A DNA stretch of 64,000 nucleotides from Megaleporinus macrocephalus (GCA_021613375.1 CM038706.1:18977366-19041365); one strand, 5' to 3'. Shown: positions 49,547 to 61,814, counted from the stretch's first letter. Program-made: numbers and translations. Notes: generated by a model from the letters alone, not told the origin.

Positions 49547-50665
49547 TTTAAATTTGTTCATTGTTTATTCATTTTTAACCTCTAACAATATTATTTAACA
49601 CGATGAACGAACTACATTCTACTTGGAGTACTTATTGCACACATTATATTATACTGTATAGACAATAAAACCATTAGTTTATATTATAAAATAGACATAT
49701 TCCTTTGTTTCCATTAGAAATGATATAACTTGCAACATTACTGAAAAGACTTGTCCATTCAAAACCAACAAAAAGTGATTCTGGCTCTGTGAGAGTATGG
49801 CATTCTAATTAATTCTCTCTATACCATTAGAAACCTTTCAATAGCAGCCTGACAGAAGGATGATCTAAACAAGGCACCGTTGATAGAAAACACAGCACAA
49901 CAGGGAATAATCCTATCAACTGTTTGCTAATTGGCACAGGGAGAACATATTTCCCTGGGCTGTTCTTCAACATTAAGTAGTTCCAAGATTCAATTTTGGT
50001 GCACCTTTTAAGCAGAACACTTGTGTGTTTTCGATTGCCAAGGCTCGCTCACTCCAAGAACGTGTCACTGAAGAATTAGTATACATGGAATAAATGAATG
50101 AGGCTTTTGCCAGGTTTGCCATGTCATATGGGATCAGTGAGAAGAGAGTAACAGATTAGCATGATGTAACTTCACGCTCTTCTTGAATATTTTATTCTGC
50201 TCATTCGGACCACAAGATCATTATTAGAACCTTACCGATCCCTTGGGCGGCTGTAATAGTAATTAATCTACGCAAGAGCGACTGTCTACCATTTCTTCTC
50301 ATTGCCGCTTTTGCTCTGTTTTATTATATGATGAGATGCATTTGTATCTCATAGAAGGTGGGTCTTATAACAAGAAATCACATCTTTACTTTCTTGCAGT
50401 AACCTCTCCTCTCTCTTGTGCCATTCCAAATCCGTCACCCTGCTATATTTTAGCTGTAAGATACTGCTGTTTCTCTACCGCAGTTTCTTTTCTCCTCATC
50501 ATTTCTCTCTTTTCCCCTAATCTTATTCGTCTCACTGTCATGACTTTTTAGAGCTGAGATTACGCTACAGAGACAGCGTTTGAACAGCACATTTCACGCA
50601 AGAAAGTAGACGGAAAACTTTCAGCACATACAGTATGACGCACACAGTGTACACTGTACTAACAC
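49547..50665. other. Unassigned unique DNA
   Basis: No repeat ends or exons recognised. Confidence 0.4.
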
Positions 50666-50679
50666 TTTCTTTCTTTCTT

Positions 50680-50729
<50 letters not shown>

Positions 50730-50812
50730 CATCCATCCATCCATCCATCCATCCATCCATCTATCTATCTATCTATCCTTAGTTCTGTCTGTCCGTCCGT
50801 CCGTCCGTCCGT
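50666..50812. repeat. Compound tetranucleotide microsatellite
   Basis: Order: TTTC units, TCTA units, TCCA units, TCTA again, then GTCC units. The neighbouring blocks differ by one base per unit. Confidence 0.97.
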
Positions 50813-51049
50813 AACCCAGGGTACAATATCAGCACTATACTCCTTTAAAAATCGAGATAAAAACAGTGTTAAAAGTGTATGATTTACATGTTAAAATTGT
50901 GAATTAAAAGTTAAAATGTTTACTGGATTTCATGTACATTAAAAGCGGTGAAGTAATCAGAAAGTACTCTTTGTTTTAAAAAGTTTGATATTAAAAATGA
51001 TGCAATCCAGGTATGTTTTCAGCCAGGTTGGAAATTTGGGCCTCATTTA

Positions 51050-51420
51050 TGTTTCTATTGGCTGCCTTAGCTGTCAGTTAAGTTTTTGTACTTCTGATTG
51101 GTTGGGAGCGGGGATTAGGGGAGCAGCGGGATCAGTAGCAGTGAGGAACGGGGGGGAAGACGCGAGAGGAGACCAGGAAAACGGCAGATTTAAATGCGTG
51201 TTTGTTAACTTTAAGTTGGCAAAAGTTGTGTTAAGTCCACACAGACCTAGCATATCAGTGAGTTAACCCAGTGAGACATATTGCGCGTCGAGTTGCAGCA
51301 GTTAACGCTCTGTTTGGCGAGTTTAAAGCGCTCGGAACGTCTTAGTTATGCTAGCTAGCATTAGCCCTGCTAGCGCCCCATGTGTATGGCCCATGCTTGC
51401 CTGTCCGTCCGTCGTTTAAA
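51050..51420 (+). promoter_or_regulatory. GC/CpG-richer block, possible promoter
   Basis: Contains an 'attggttgggagcgggg' CCAAT/GC-box-like stretch, 'gacgcgagagg', 'attgcgcgtcgag' and 'aaagcgctcgg', all unusual in this AT-rich window. No exon with a good donor was recognised downstream; the 82-codon frame at 51678 has an acceptor-like sequence in front but no recognised domain. Confidence 0.3.
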
Positions 51421-52241
51421 ACATTTTTCAATGCCCAAACCTTGTTGCACAAACATATTATACTCTATAGACAATAAGTGGCGTAGTTTAAAATCCTGTA
51501 TTTCATAGATTTGAATTTTGATGGTACAGTCACATTCACAATGTTAAGCTACTCAGTCATTATTATTAGACCAATTATCAAGCAATATTTTCAGTGATGA
51601 AGAACTTGTTGCATGTGTTTCCTCAAAGAACCTTTTAAAAATCTATATAGTTCTAAAAAACAGTTGCCACTTCCACTTTGTTTTTCAGTGGTTGGTCTCA
51701 ACAGAAATCAGAAAATATATTACCTCATAAAATTCACTGTGAGAGAAACATTCCATCCAAGCTTTTGATACATGGCTCTCATAGGACGGAAGTCTCTCTG
51801 CGATGTGTTGATGACAACTGGGGTAAACAGCATCTACAAAGGAGCTCACTCTGTCCAAGTGCATCTTATTGTCCTGTAGTTAATTGCATTGGTTCCCAGA
51901 AGGAGGAAGCACATTCATTCTGACATTAATACAGAGTGTACAGCTCAGCCACTAGAGCACAAAATGAAGCTGTGTTTAGGACATATGGCCTAGTTCTCAC
52001 TGTTCTCACTAACTGTTTCCTCCTCACTCGCGGGCTGTTTCCTCCTCTGTGCTCATTATTCTCTTAACTCTCTATGTGTTCTTTTCTAGATTGTGATTGA
52101 TGTAGAGAGGATTAAAAGTGAGTGTGTCTTTGTTACCTTTGATTTTAGTCTATAATTGAAACATGTTTAGGTGAACTTAAATGTGCAAACACATTCTAAT
52201 TAGTGCGTACCCTATATGTGGAGCAGTGATAGAGGGATAAT
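51421..52241. other. Unassigned DNA
   Basis: Includes the doubtful open frame at 51678-51923. Confidence 0.4.
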
Positions 52242-52320
52242 GTGATATCTATCTGTCTGTCTATCTATCTATCTATCTATCTATCTTCTCATCTGTCTGT
52301 CTATCTACCATCGCTCACCC

Positions 52321-52372
<52 letters not shown>

Positions 52373-52380
52373 GGCTGATG

Positions 52381-52456
<76 letters not shown>

Positions 52457-52465
52457 CTGTCTATT
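52242..52465. repeat. (TCTA)n microsatellite, >200 bp
   Basis: Long TCTA arrays in three blocks separated by 'tgtctgtc', 'cttctcatctg' and 'ctggctgatg' interruptions. Frames of the form (Leu-Ser-Ile-Tyr)n are artefacts. Confidence 0.98.
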
Positions 52466-54058
52466 TTTGTTTCATCAATTTCCTTCCAACCCTATTCTCT
52501 TGCTCTGATTCACTGCATCTCCATCATCTCTCAGTGGGGACAGTTGTTTTGTTACAGGATGCAAATTCTAGCCTTGCCTCGAGTCATCAGAGCACAATGA
52601 TCAGAGCTTCCAAAACAATCAGAATTTTTTCTGACCCCAGAACTGGGTGTTGCTCTCGGGGAAAAAACAGGGGAAGCAAGTTCCTTAGCAAGGCCTTACT
52701 ACATCAGATCCTCTGACAGCAGGATGAGGGAAACTGGACTGCACATCGTTGACAATCATTTTCTCAGTTGCCCCTCAAAAATTCAATTTTAAGTATGATG
52801 AGATTATATTTCTTATAGGAATTGGGGCTATAACCTTGACTCAAGGTTTTGAGTTGTATGTTTATCAGATTAGTTTTGTTGGAGACATGGAGACTGTGTA
52901 AAGAGATTGGCCATGGGTGCCTGCAGAATCCAATAGTGGCTAAAGGCACTAGTAACAGGATTTCTAGGACGCCTTCCGACAAAACACCAAGAGAAAAATC
53001 AAACAAAATAGAAAAAATGTGATTGTTTTGGTTTAACTTTATCTGATTAGGAGTTCAGCGTGAAGTTCAGTTCACTGGAGTTCACTAGAATCTATGTCAG
53101 TCCTAAAACATAGTCTTGGCTTTCAGAGTATGAGGTATACAGTTATATACTTCTGTGCACTGTAGTTAATACTCGCAACACAAACACATAGCATGTGTAT
53201 GGATACAGTTTTACACAGGTTTTCTGTGGATATGATTCCATATTTAGCTTTTGGAATCACTCACTGGCCTGAACCTTTAACTTTTGACTTTTTTCCTTCC
53301 TTTGAACTTGTTATATGCAAATATATAGAGATTATACAAGAATCCATCCTCATTATATTTCAGGAATATTCAGGATCTTTACACTAAGACTCATGGGTAA
53401 AACGAGTGAGTGAAAAAGTCTTTGTTTGGACAGAGTGGACTGAAAAAAATGTTTATACACAGGAGATGATGTGGAATATGGAACAGGTGTGTAGGCAGGT
53501 GTACTCAGATGAGGTTATGTGCATGTCTCTGAAGCCATATAGTGTGCAAAATACCCCCAGGTGTTTCGTAGGTCTCATGTTGGTTCAGCTGCTCCAGCGT
53601 TGGTTTGTTGCTAACTTACTCGCCAACAAAATGTTTAATTTCACAATTCTTCTTCTGAAAATGCTCTTTTTTAGTTTAGCAGTGTATTAATTAAGATCTT
53701 ACTCATCTTTTCATTGTTCTTTAGGTTGGGAAATGCATAGGAATACAATTCCACCAATCTTTTAGGACATTAGGCAAGTTTTTATATTGATAAATATGCA
53801 CAGGCATGCTGTAATGTTTTTCAGACTTGCTAGGCCATGAAGGACCAATGGGTGATTTGCTTGCTACAGCAAAACCCTCTTTCTCTAGTTAGTTAAGTGA
53901 AGCAGCTAAACAATGACCCTTCCCTGTTTTATGTATTTGGGCATAAACTTATAAGTTGATTTTGAGGGAGTTGCCAGAATGTTGATTTTGAGACATTCAG
54001 GAGGTCAAATAGGTTAACTAGGGGCTCCAGGATTCCTAAGGACCCCTGTATACTCAAT
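52466..54058. other. Unassigned DNA
   Basis: No exon, repeat end or regulatory pattern recognised. Confidence 0.4.
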
Positions 54059-54063
54059 ATAGC

Positions 54064-54221
54064 TGTCACGCCTGCCCGTCCACGTGCCCCTGTTTACGTC
54101 CTGTCCATGTGGTTCTGTTTGGTCATGTGCTCCCCTCATTCTCTGCTTCGCCCTTGCCCTGCCTGTCTCGCCTGTTGTGTCATTTTGTCATTAGTTCTGT
54201 CAGCTGTTTTCCCTTGTTAGT

Positions 54222-54294
<73 letters not shown>

Positions 54295-54427
54295 CTGTGT
54301 ATTCAGTCTGTGTTCGTCGTTCATTGTGATGTGTTGTGGGGATTCTGTCTGTTTGTTTAGTAAATCATTTCCTTTAAAAACTTGCGAGTGTGTCCGCTGC
54401 TTCGTCTTTTCCTCCATCTCCGTGACA
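54064..54427 (+). mobile_element. Solo LTR, 364 bp, with 5 bp target duplication
   Basis: Begins TGTCACG and ends CGTGACA, a TG…CA LTR with 7 bp inverted termini. It is flanked by perfect 'atagc' duplications at 54059-54063 and 54428-54432, the length expected of Gypsy- or ERV-type integrases. 'ccttgttagtcc' is followed by a TATA region that has expanded to about 69 bp of TA repeats, then an R/U5-like part ('gagtgtgtccgctgcttcg'). No internal region is present, so it arose by LTR-LTR recombination. Confidence 0.88.
54224..54292. repeat. (TA)n microsatellite inside the solo LTR
   Basis: About 34 TA units located where the LTR core promoter TATA box should be. Confidence 0.97.
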
Positions 54428-54432
54428 ATAGC

Positions 54433-56646
54433 ATAAAAAGAGAGTTTCTAGACTGTTGAAAAAGCTGTTGAGCTTTTTTCTGTCATGCAACAAGTTGGTG
54501 CTTGCCTTTATACTGCTTCCTTATGCATGGACATGTGTCCATATAATATGAATGAATATCTTTAATATCAAAGTAATAAATTCACATGCTTGACCAGCAA
54601 GGTAATCACTGGGATTTAGTCTTTTCTGTTTCTGCTTGGACTAATGTTATTTTATTCATCAGGTCCAAACTAAAAAAAAAACTTGAAAAAAGAGATAAAG
54701 TGCTTTTTAGAAATCATTCCAGTACCTGTATATTATTTACTACTCATTCCTCAGCTTACAATGTATCTCTGAAAGCTTTAGGAAGTTCTACAACATTTAA
54801 GACATTTGTGTACAGGGACGAGCTGTACCCACCATTAGTATATTTAAAACTATAGAATGGCACCAAGTACTAATGACATGGAATCAGCCACCAGTCGATT
54901 CTGCTTTATGCATTGTTAGCCAGCACCTATTAAAACGAGCAGGCTAATCAATAACTGTCTCCCATAACCTAGATCTTTCAGGTAATTGTTTCACTCCAGG
55001 TTCTTTTTGCTGACTTAGCAAAACTGCTGCCAGCTGAATGCATAAAAATGCCTTGCAGTTAAGTAAGAAGATCTTAGTCTGATTAGTCTGATTCTAAAGG
55101 TCTGATTATACATGCCTATATTAAAACATTAAAACACGTTTTTCATGCTAATGTTTTGAGTATTTTTACTCATATTGCTTCACTTAGATTTAGCTGTTTT
55201 GCTAAATCTGATGTTAATGACAGTTTCTGTGAGTCACAATATTTAGGACTTCTACAACCCACCATTCTGTTTCTGCAGGTTTTATGTCTGTTGTTTTATT
55301 GTTAAAAAGTTCTGTTGAAATGAGTTTTCTCTTTTCTCTATGTGATTGTACATCTTTAATAAATGACAAGTAATCCAAAAGTAATGGATAGTCATCTGAT
55401 TACATTACTTTAATACAGTAATCCTTTAAATTAGGTTATAATTACTGTACAATGTTTAATTTTCTGCATAATCTAAGTTTAGCAGCTGTGCTCTACAATT
55501 TACGATAATCTACGATAGAAATGCTCCAATGAAATGCTTTAAATAAAATCGGTTTATAAGAACTTGATAGCAAAGAATATTGTATGCTTCTCCTGTAAAG
55601 TTACCATTTTAGAGATTTCTTTCTTTTCACAGAGATGTTATGCTTAATCTTTGTTCTGTGTTTGTAACTGAGAGCTAGCCGTCAGTGAGTCATGATGCTG
55701 TGACTGATGATTTAAAGAAGGTTCAACAAGGATGTTCTGACTTCTAGATGCTCAGTTTAGTAGAGTCAAGTGCAATTGTAAATGTATCTATGAACTCCCT
55801 ACTGTGGGTTGTGAGTGCGTTAGATGCTGCATATACCTGGGGGTGATACATAAAAGGCAAGAGATCAACAAGCCAATGAGTAATGTCTGAAACCAGATCA
55901 AACAGCCTTTAGTCAGAAATGAGTAAATATCACATAAAGACACCAAAGAGGTCCAGTAGACTAAAGAGCCTCTCAGTAAAGAATTCATTTATTCCACTTT
56001 TCCTCTGCAGTTTATCGTGTAGTGTGGCTATGCACTGCCAAAATCCATGCATATATACGTATGTACATAAGCAAGCTGGTAGTTTTAAAAGTAATGATTA
56101 TACGTTGCTGCTAAAACATAACAGAACAGAAATGGTTTTCCGGTGTTTTTTGTTTAAGTGGAACAAAAAAACAGGAGGGATTCTGGGTTTTCTTGCAATA
56201 ACATTTTTCCTAAAAATAAATGAGTGTAAGACACACTATAATATGAACAAAGTCATGCTGAAATGAGAGTGTAATCTTTCTAAAATGACTATTAAAATGT
56301 AATACAGTTATTACTGTGAATCTAAAGATACAGGCTCTTGGAGGGGGGATTATCCTTTTATGTATAGTGAAGCCATTTGTATTAATTATCGGTTCTAATG
56401 TAATTTGCCTCTACCTCAGTGAGCAAATTTGTAATTTCTGTAGACTGGAATTAACACAGATAAAGATATGCAAGAGATACCACCACTCAAAAGTTAATCA
56501 ATCCGGGTTTTCAATAGTCTAAACCCAAATTGACCTCGGACCCTTATATAAGGTTGTTCCATTGACTTCCATTCAAAATTAAGAGTTTTTTTTTTTTTTT
56601 TTAATGTATGCCAATCTGTTCATGACTCACTGATTATTGTACCAGG
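54433..56646. other. Unassigned AT-rich DNA
   Basis: 55360-55460 contains 'aagtaatcc'/'gattacattac'-type motifs seen in some fish MITEs, without definable ends. Confidence 0.35.
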
Positions 56647-57218
56647 TATAGTCAGATCCATAACTATTTGGACATTGACAAAGATATTGGTATTTTAGTT
56701 GTCTATTATTAGTTAAATATGATCGTTGTAAGAAGTCTAACCATTTTCATACACCTCCCCCCATTTTTCAGGCTCAAAATATTAACTGGACAGATGGCTG
56801 CTCAGTTGTGCCATGGCCATCTAAACCAACCCATTTGGTACATTTGACACATTCTTCAAAAAAAGAGTGAACCAGTCAGCAAAGAAACATGGCAACCCAG
56901 AAGATGATTGAAGACAACCATAGTGGATGAGAAAAGAATTCTTTGCTTGGTGAAGTAAAAGGTTCAGTTCACCACATCCAGAACACCTTCCAAGGGATTG
57001 TACTGGTTGTATTGTGGTCACCCAATACGGAGGGTTTGACACAAGACATAAACCAAAATCAGGATGACCAAATTAGAGTTTACAGTTCTGGAACAACATC
57101 TTGTGTCCAGATAAGGAAAGATCAACTTACAAAGCATACAACCTTAGCTGGAGGTACTGCTATTGTGTGGACATGTGCTGCTGCCAGTGGAACTTGTTCC
57201 CTTGTATTTGTTGATGAA

Positions 57219-57946
57219 ACACCAGTCAGTCATAACATTTAAACCATTTCCTTTTATCTACACCCATTTTATCAGTTCTATGTACCATATAGGAACACTT
57301 TGTAGTTCAACAATTACAGTCTGTAGTCTATCTGATTTGTTGCATACATTGTTTATCCCATATCAGAACATTCTCAGCAATTCAGTGACACTGACATGGT
57401 GGTGATTTGTTAGTGTGTGTCTTAACCACCTCAGTGTCCCTGCTGGACTGAGAGTAGTCCACTACATCAAGCCCACAGTGTCCTGTTGGCACAGTCTTGT
57501 GATCACTGATGAAGAACTAGAGGATGACCAACACAAACTGTGCAGCAACAGATGAGCTACTGTTTCTAACTTTACATCTACACAGTGGACCTGTAAGGTA
57601 GGTGTGTCTATTAGATTGGATGGTGAGTGAACAGTGTTTAAAAAAACTCCAGCACTGCTTTGTCTGATCTACTTGCACCAGCACAACACACACTGACACA
57701 TCACCATCATGTCAGTGACACTGCAGTGCTGAGAATGATCCACCACCCAGATAATATCTGCTCTGTGGTGGTCTATTGGAGGTCCTGATCGTCGATGAAC
57801 AGGTTTGAAGGGGATAAACAAAGTATACAGAGAAACAGATGAACTACAGTCTGTAAGTGTAGCACCTGTATTGTAAATGGAGCTGATAAAATGGGTGCGT
57901 GTAGATAAAAGGAGGTGGTTTTAATGTTCTGGCTGATCTGTGTATA
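57219..57946 (+). mobile_element. Long palindromic MITE, copy 2 (both ends present)
   Basis: Terminal repeats about 55-65 bp: left 'cataacatttaaaccattt' with 'ctacacccattttatcag', right 'ctgataaaatgggtgcgtg' with 'aggtggttttaatgttctgg'. The arms extend much farther: 'acagtctgtagtctatctg' on the left pairs with 'cagatgaactacagtctgt' on the right, and 'agtgacactgacatggtgg' with 'catcatgtcagtgacact'. No coding capacity. It splits the transposase of the surrounding Tc1 element. A shorter, one-ended relative is at 25301-25980. Confidence 0.85.
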
Positions 57947-58430
57947 AATTCTGAAATATATATTATTAGCTTATATTTATGCTCCAATGGTGCTTCACAG
58001 TGCAGAGGATAAGAACCGGAAACATACTATAAAAGCTTTTGTGAGGCATAGAGGAGGAATGTCTTGTTCCCAATCATCTGACTACAGTCCAATCAAGCAT
58101 GTATTTCACTTACTGAAGTCCAAACTAAAATGTCAATAACAAGACAGAACAAAAGAACAAGCAGGAACTGAAGAACAGAGAAATAGGAGGTAACACCCAG
58201 CCTCTTGTGGTAACTGTAGGTTCAGTAGTTCAGGCTTTGACTGCAAAAGATTAAACACTTTAATGTGTAATTATGTTTCTTTGTCTAAAAATGAGACAGC
58301 AATGTATGAAAATGATATTTATTCCTACACAGTTCATTTGATTTAGATAAAAAAAAAAAACCCTTAGATTAAAGCTGAAAGTCTGCACGTTTATTCATTC
58401 TTTAGTTTTAACTCCAATATGCTGTACTGG

Positions 58431-58758
58431 ACTGGCGGCACGGTGGTGCAGTGGTTAACACTTTCGCCTTACAGCAAGAGGATCTGGGTTTGATCCCCGG
58501 TCTGGGCCATTCTGTGTTCTCCCTGTGCTTGAGTGGGTTTCGTACTGGTACTCCGGTTTCCTCCCACACGTCCAAAGACATGCAGCCAGGTTGATTGGTC
58601 ACTTTAAATTGCCTGTAGGTGTAAGTGAGTGTTGGCCATGCGATGGACTGGTGAGCTGTCCATGGTGTACCCTGCCTTTGCACAATAATGCTGGGATTGG
58701 CTCCAGCCCCCCCGTGACCCCGACTAGCAGGATAAAGTGGCAGATGATGGATGAATGG
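58431..58758 (+). mobile_element. Full-length tRNA-headed SINE with 12 bp target duplication
   Basis: Starts 'actggcggcacggtggtgca'. An A box (tggtgcagtgg, 58444-58454) and a B box (ggtttgatccc, 58487-58497) form a tRNA-like Pol III promoter. The body contains 'ctccggtttcctcccacac', 'aaagacatgcag', 'aaattgcctgtaggtg', 'gcgatggactgg' and 'ggctccagcccccc', and it ends in an ATGGATG-type tail. Perfect 'atgctgtactgg' copies at 58419-58430 and 58759-58770 flank it. It is inserted in the 3' UTR of the Tc1 element. The truncated relative is at 43577-43788. Confidence 0.92.
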
Positions 58759-58825
58759 ATGCTGTACTGGGCAACTAAATGACAATAACTTGGTCGACAT
58801 CCAAATACTTATGAACCTAGCTGTA

Positions 58826-59818
58826 TATGTAACCAGTAATGCACATCACAGTGTGTACTGATGGACACTCGCTAAGCTGAAAGCCTGCGAGCGAGCAGAT
58901 ATACATCCACTGTCTTAATAAGATCTTTTTTCTTTTTCGAGTGACAAAATATTCTTCAGTTAATTTGTATCCGATGAACCAAAAAAACTGCAATTTAATA
59001 TAAAAGTCTAGATTACCTCTTTAGCTATTTCATACTGGTGGAGATGTGTGGAGACTGCAGAGCGAATAAAGATCTTTATTCTGATTCTCATCATCATGAC
59101 TATTGCCATTTATGCTTAACAGGCTCTCCATGTTCTCCATTTCTCCCCTGAGACCAAAAAGAGACTTTTAAATCTTTTATTTTAAAATCGTTCAACCCCT
59201 CTGTGCTTTTAATACGGTGCCTGTATCATATATATTTGTTTCCCCAGGTACTGTAGCTCCATAGAAACAGGGATATCACGACACTCACTTTTATACAGAG
59301 TTTCTACAGAACTCAGTCTTTGTACTCGTTGATCATTTAATAGGTTTTTTTTTGCCATAAACAAAAATAAACATGGCAGCTGGCGAGACAGACACTCACC
59401 ACCCCCAAGGCCAAATCAAACCCTGTTTTTTAAACAATTCCGTATTTTATCCTAAAGTGTTTTTGCATGTACGTCCTTCTACAAGGTCTGAATGTAGTAA
59501 ACAATGCACTGATTTACAAGTTCAAAATGGAGTCTGTAGATGCAAGTTGAGTAAAATATAGTTTTTAGTGATTTCAATAGATCTCACTCTCCAGTCTACT
59601 GGAGTACTTGGTGTAAGGCTAATATGATTATCTTGGAAACAACGGACCCAAACAAAAAATATTTGACATTTGTTTGTGTTTAACAAAAAATATTTCTGAG
59701 AAACAGTAACATTATTTCTGTCCGTAGGTTGGTGTATAAAATATATGTAATATATGCAATATGTAGAATTTTACATATATGTAATATATGTATGTATGTA
59801 ATATAGCTGTTGTTATAT
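58826..59818. other. Unassigned AT-rich DNA
   Basis: No features recognised. Confidence 0.45.
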
Positions 59819-59960
<142 letters not shown>

Positions 59961-60679
59961 ACCATTTATTCATTTTAGATATAGTCATGTAAATCGGTGT
60001 AAATGTTGTGTTAAATTGCTTCTTGTCATTTAATAATATTGTCAAGTCCAAGGTGTTACAAGTGTTTAGGAACTTCTTTCTGCAACTGTACATACAGTAA
60101 ATCTCAAAAATGTCCAGTATACTGGACCATGAACATTATGCTTTCCAGTAAACAAAAAATTATTTCACATAATATTTAATTCAGTATGTAGCAGAAAAAA
60201 AATAGTTTCTAAAGTATCCAGTCTTCGGACTGAGGAGGAAAATGCTAATATAAATCAGCACATTTCTGATTGGCTTTTATAGTGTCTCATCCAAAAAGCA
60301 TTAAAACCCCTTAAAAACAACTTCACAAACTCGATTTCACAACTATGATCAATTAAAAATGGGCTGTGTTTGCAGCTTATTTAACATACATGGACTGTAC
60401 AGCTTGTTTTAAATGGTACACTACTTTTTTCAGTGCCTTTTTAAAGTATGAGTTCAAAGTAGCTACATAGCAAAGAGAGTGGAGTAGTAGGGAAGGACTG
60501 AGAAATGTTTACGCTTGTGCTCCTTCGTAGCAAGCTCTTCTATTCTCTTGTATATTGCGTTAAATTTTCTATGACAGGCATCATTTTTTTATTTGCAATT
60601 TATTATTCACAGCAGTTTCAGAGATTCAGAAACAGGCCTGTGTTGCAGTGGATAAAAATGAATGCTTAAAATTACTCAC
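59961..60679. other. Unassigned AT-rich DNA
   Basis: No features recognised apart from the donor site used by the candidate exon that follows. Confidence 0.45.
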
Positions 60680-60956
60680 AATATGTCACTAACTTCGCTT
60701 CATTGCCAGATGAGAAGTATGCAGTTGCTGTTAGATATAGTGAAGTCATCCATCTGAAACTCTGGTTCTCCCATATCACTGACTCCGACACATCATAAAA
60801 CTCTGATGTAGTCTGAGCAGACAGCATATCAGGAAGAAAGGGCCTGTCTGGCCACTGGCGAGGTCTCATAGGACTTGATTTAAAAGCTAGATTTAATGCT
60901 GCTGCAGACTTAGGTTGCTGAGCAGTACTGATGCTGAGCAAAAGTAATGCCCACAT
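60680..60956 (-). CDS. Candidate coding exon, unrecognised gene
   Basis: On the minus strand a 92-codon open stretch ends at a good donor (ATATT|GTGAGTAAT, GT at 60679-60678). From the ATG at 60956 it begins MWALLLLSISTAQQ, which could be a signal peptide, or the exon could instead begin at an internal acceptor ('cttttgctcag', about 60938, or the 'ttattacag' just above 60978). The central part, SSPMRPRQWPDRPFLPDML and TTSEFYDVSESVIWENQSF, has balanced amino-acid use and no low complexity, unlike most frames in this window. I do not recognise the protein and assign no function. Exon boundaries upstream are uncertain, and no partner exon was found within the window. Confidence 0.4.
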
Positions 60957-60978
60957 GATGCCTGTATGTGGCTGTAAT

Positions 60979-61814
60979 AAGATTACTTCTCTGATTATGT
61001 TTAAACCCCCACTGAAGTCCCACAGTATGTGATCACAGTGTCACTGACACTGAGAGACAACCATACATACTAAAGCAAATCAAACCTTTATCTTTAAAAT
61101 ACTGGGACAGCGGAGAGTGAAATACAGATACAAAATACAAATCACTGATCTGCAGTGTCCTAAACATCAATAGACCAAGCAGTCAACTCAAAAGCAAAGA
61201 CACCAGACCAAACACCATCTTGGTTAGTGGAAGGTAGAGTAGCTTAAAAGTTAAATAAATGTATTAGGATTTTGGTGAAATAACCATTTTTGCATATAAG
61301 TTAAATTGAATTTCCAAATATATAAATAAATGATAGAGAGATATGACTAGTACAGTGGCATAACTATTCTGAAGGGTCGGACCTGTCAGTTGGACCATCC
61401 AGAGGAGCCACACTATAGTTGAACTTAGCTACATGTGTGCACAACAACATAATTTAATACTGTGGCACTGCTGTACAGTAAGATGTGGGAAACAAAACCC
61501 TTCTCCACCTCATATCTCAGGCAGCTGGCCTTCTTAAAGCACACATGGGATGTGCATATATAACGGTATTATATTTGAGATGTGTAGCAGAACTGGTAAG
61601 CTTATTGTGTAACATTTTAGAATCCTGTATTGCAAACAAACAGTATTATTATAAAATATTACTATACTACTATGTATAAGTAGAGAGAAAATTATTGCAT
61701 ATCACATTTCTAAATAATAATAAGATAGAATAGAATTTAGAACTATTTGCCACAGCGGAATTAGACACATTTAATCCATCTGTGCAGTAAAACACCCACA
61801 CATACACACACACA
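60979..61814. other. Unassigned AT-rich DNA
   Basis: No features recognised. Confidence 0.45.

Larger units (their letters stand above)
56649..58823 (+). mobile_element. Tc1-like transposon interrupted by a MITE and a SINE
   Basis: Left terminus 'tagtcagatccataactatt' (TA at 56647-56648) and right terminus 'aaatacttatgaacctagct' with TA at 58824-58825 are inverted ends of a Tc1 family whose terminal repeat resembles CAGTCAGGTCCATAAATATTTGG. Between them lie diverged transposase pieces: 56820-57218 (DNA-binding domain, linker and an NTTS/WNNI-like region) and 57947-58160 (DKNRKHTIKAFV, where the second catalytic Asp survives, then QSSDYSPIKHVFHLLK, where the catalytic Glu of SPIEH is Lys). 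Removing the insertions at 57219-57946 and 58431-58770 restores roughly 1.1 kb of contiguous element. Dead. Confidence 0.85.

Noticed and set aside
51678..51923. 82-codon frame preceded by tttttcag
   Set aside because: An acceptor-like sequence is present, but there is no matching donor, domain or conservation evidence.
52242..52508. Open frame of Leu-Ser-Ile-Tyr repeats
   Set aside because: It is a translated TCTA microsatellite.
54109..54417. Open frames with long Ile-Tyr repeats on both strands
   Set aside because: They translate the (TA)n run inside the solo LTR.
58431..58500. tRNA gene at the A/B box region
   Set aside because: It is the head of a SINE with a long non-tRNA body, a repeat tail and a target duplication.
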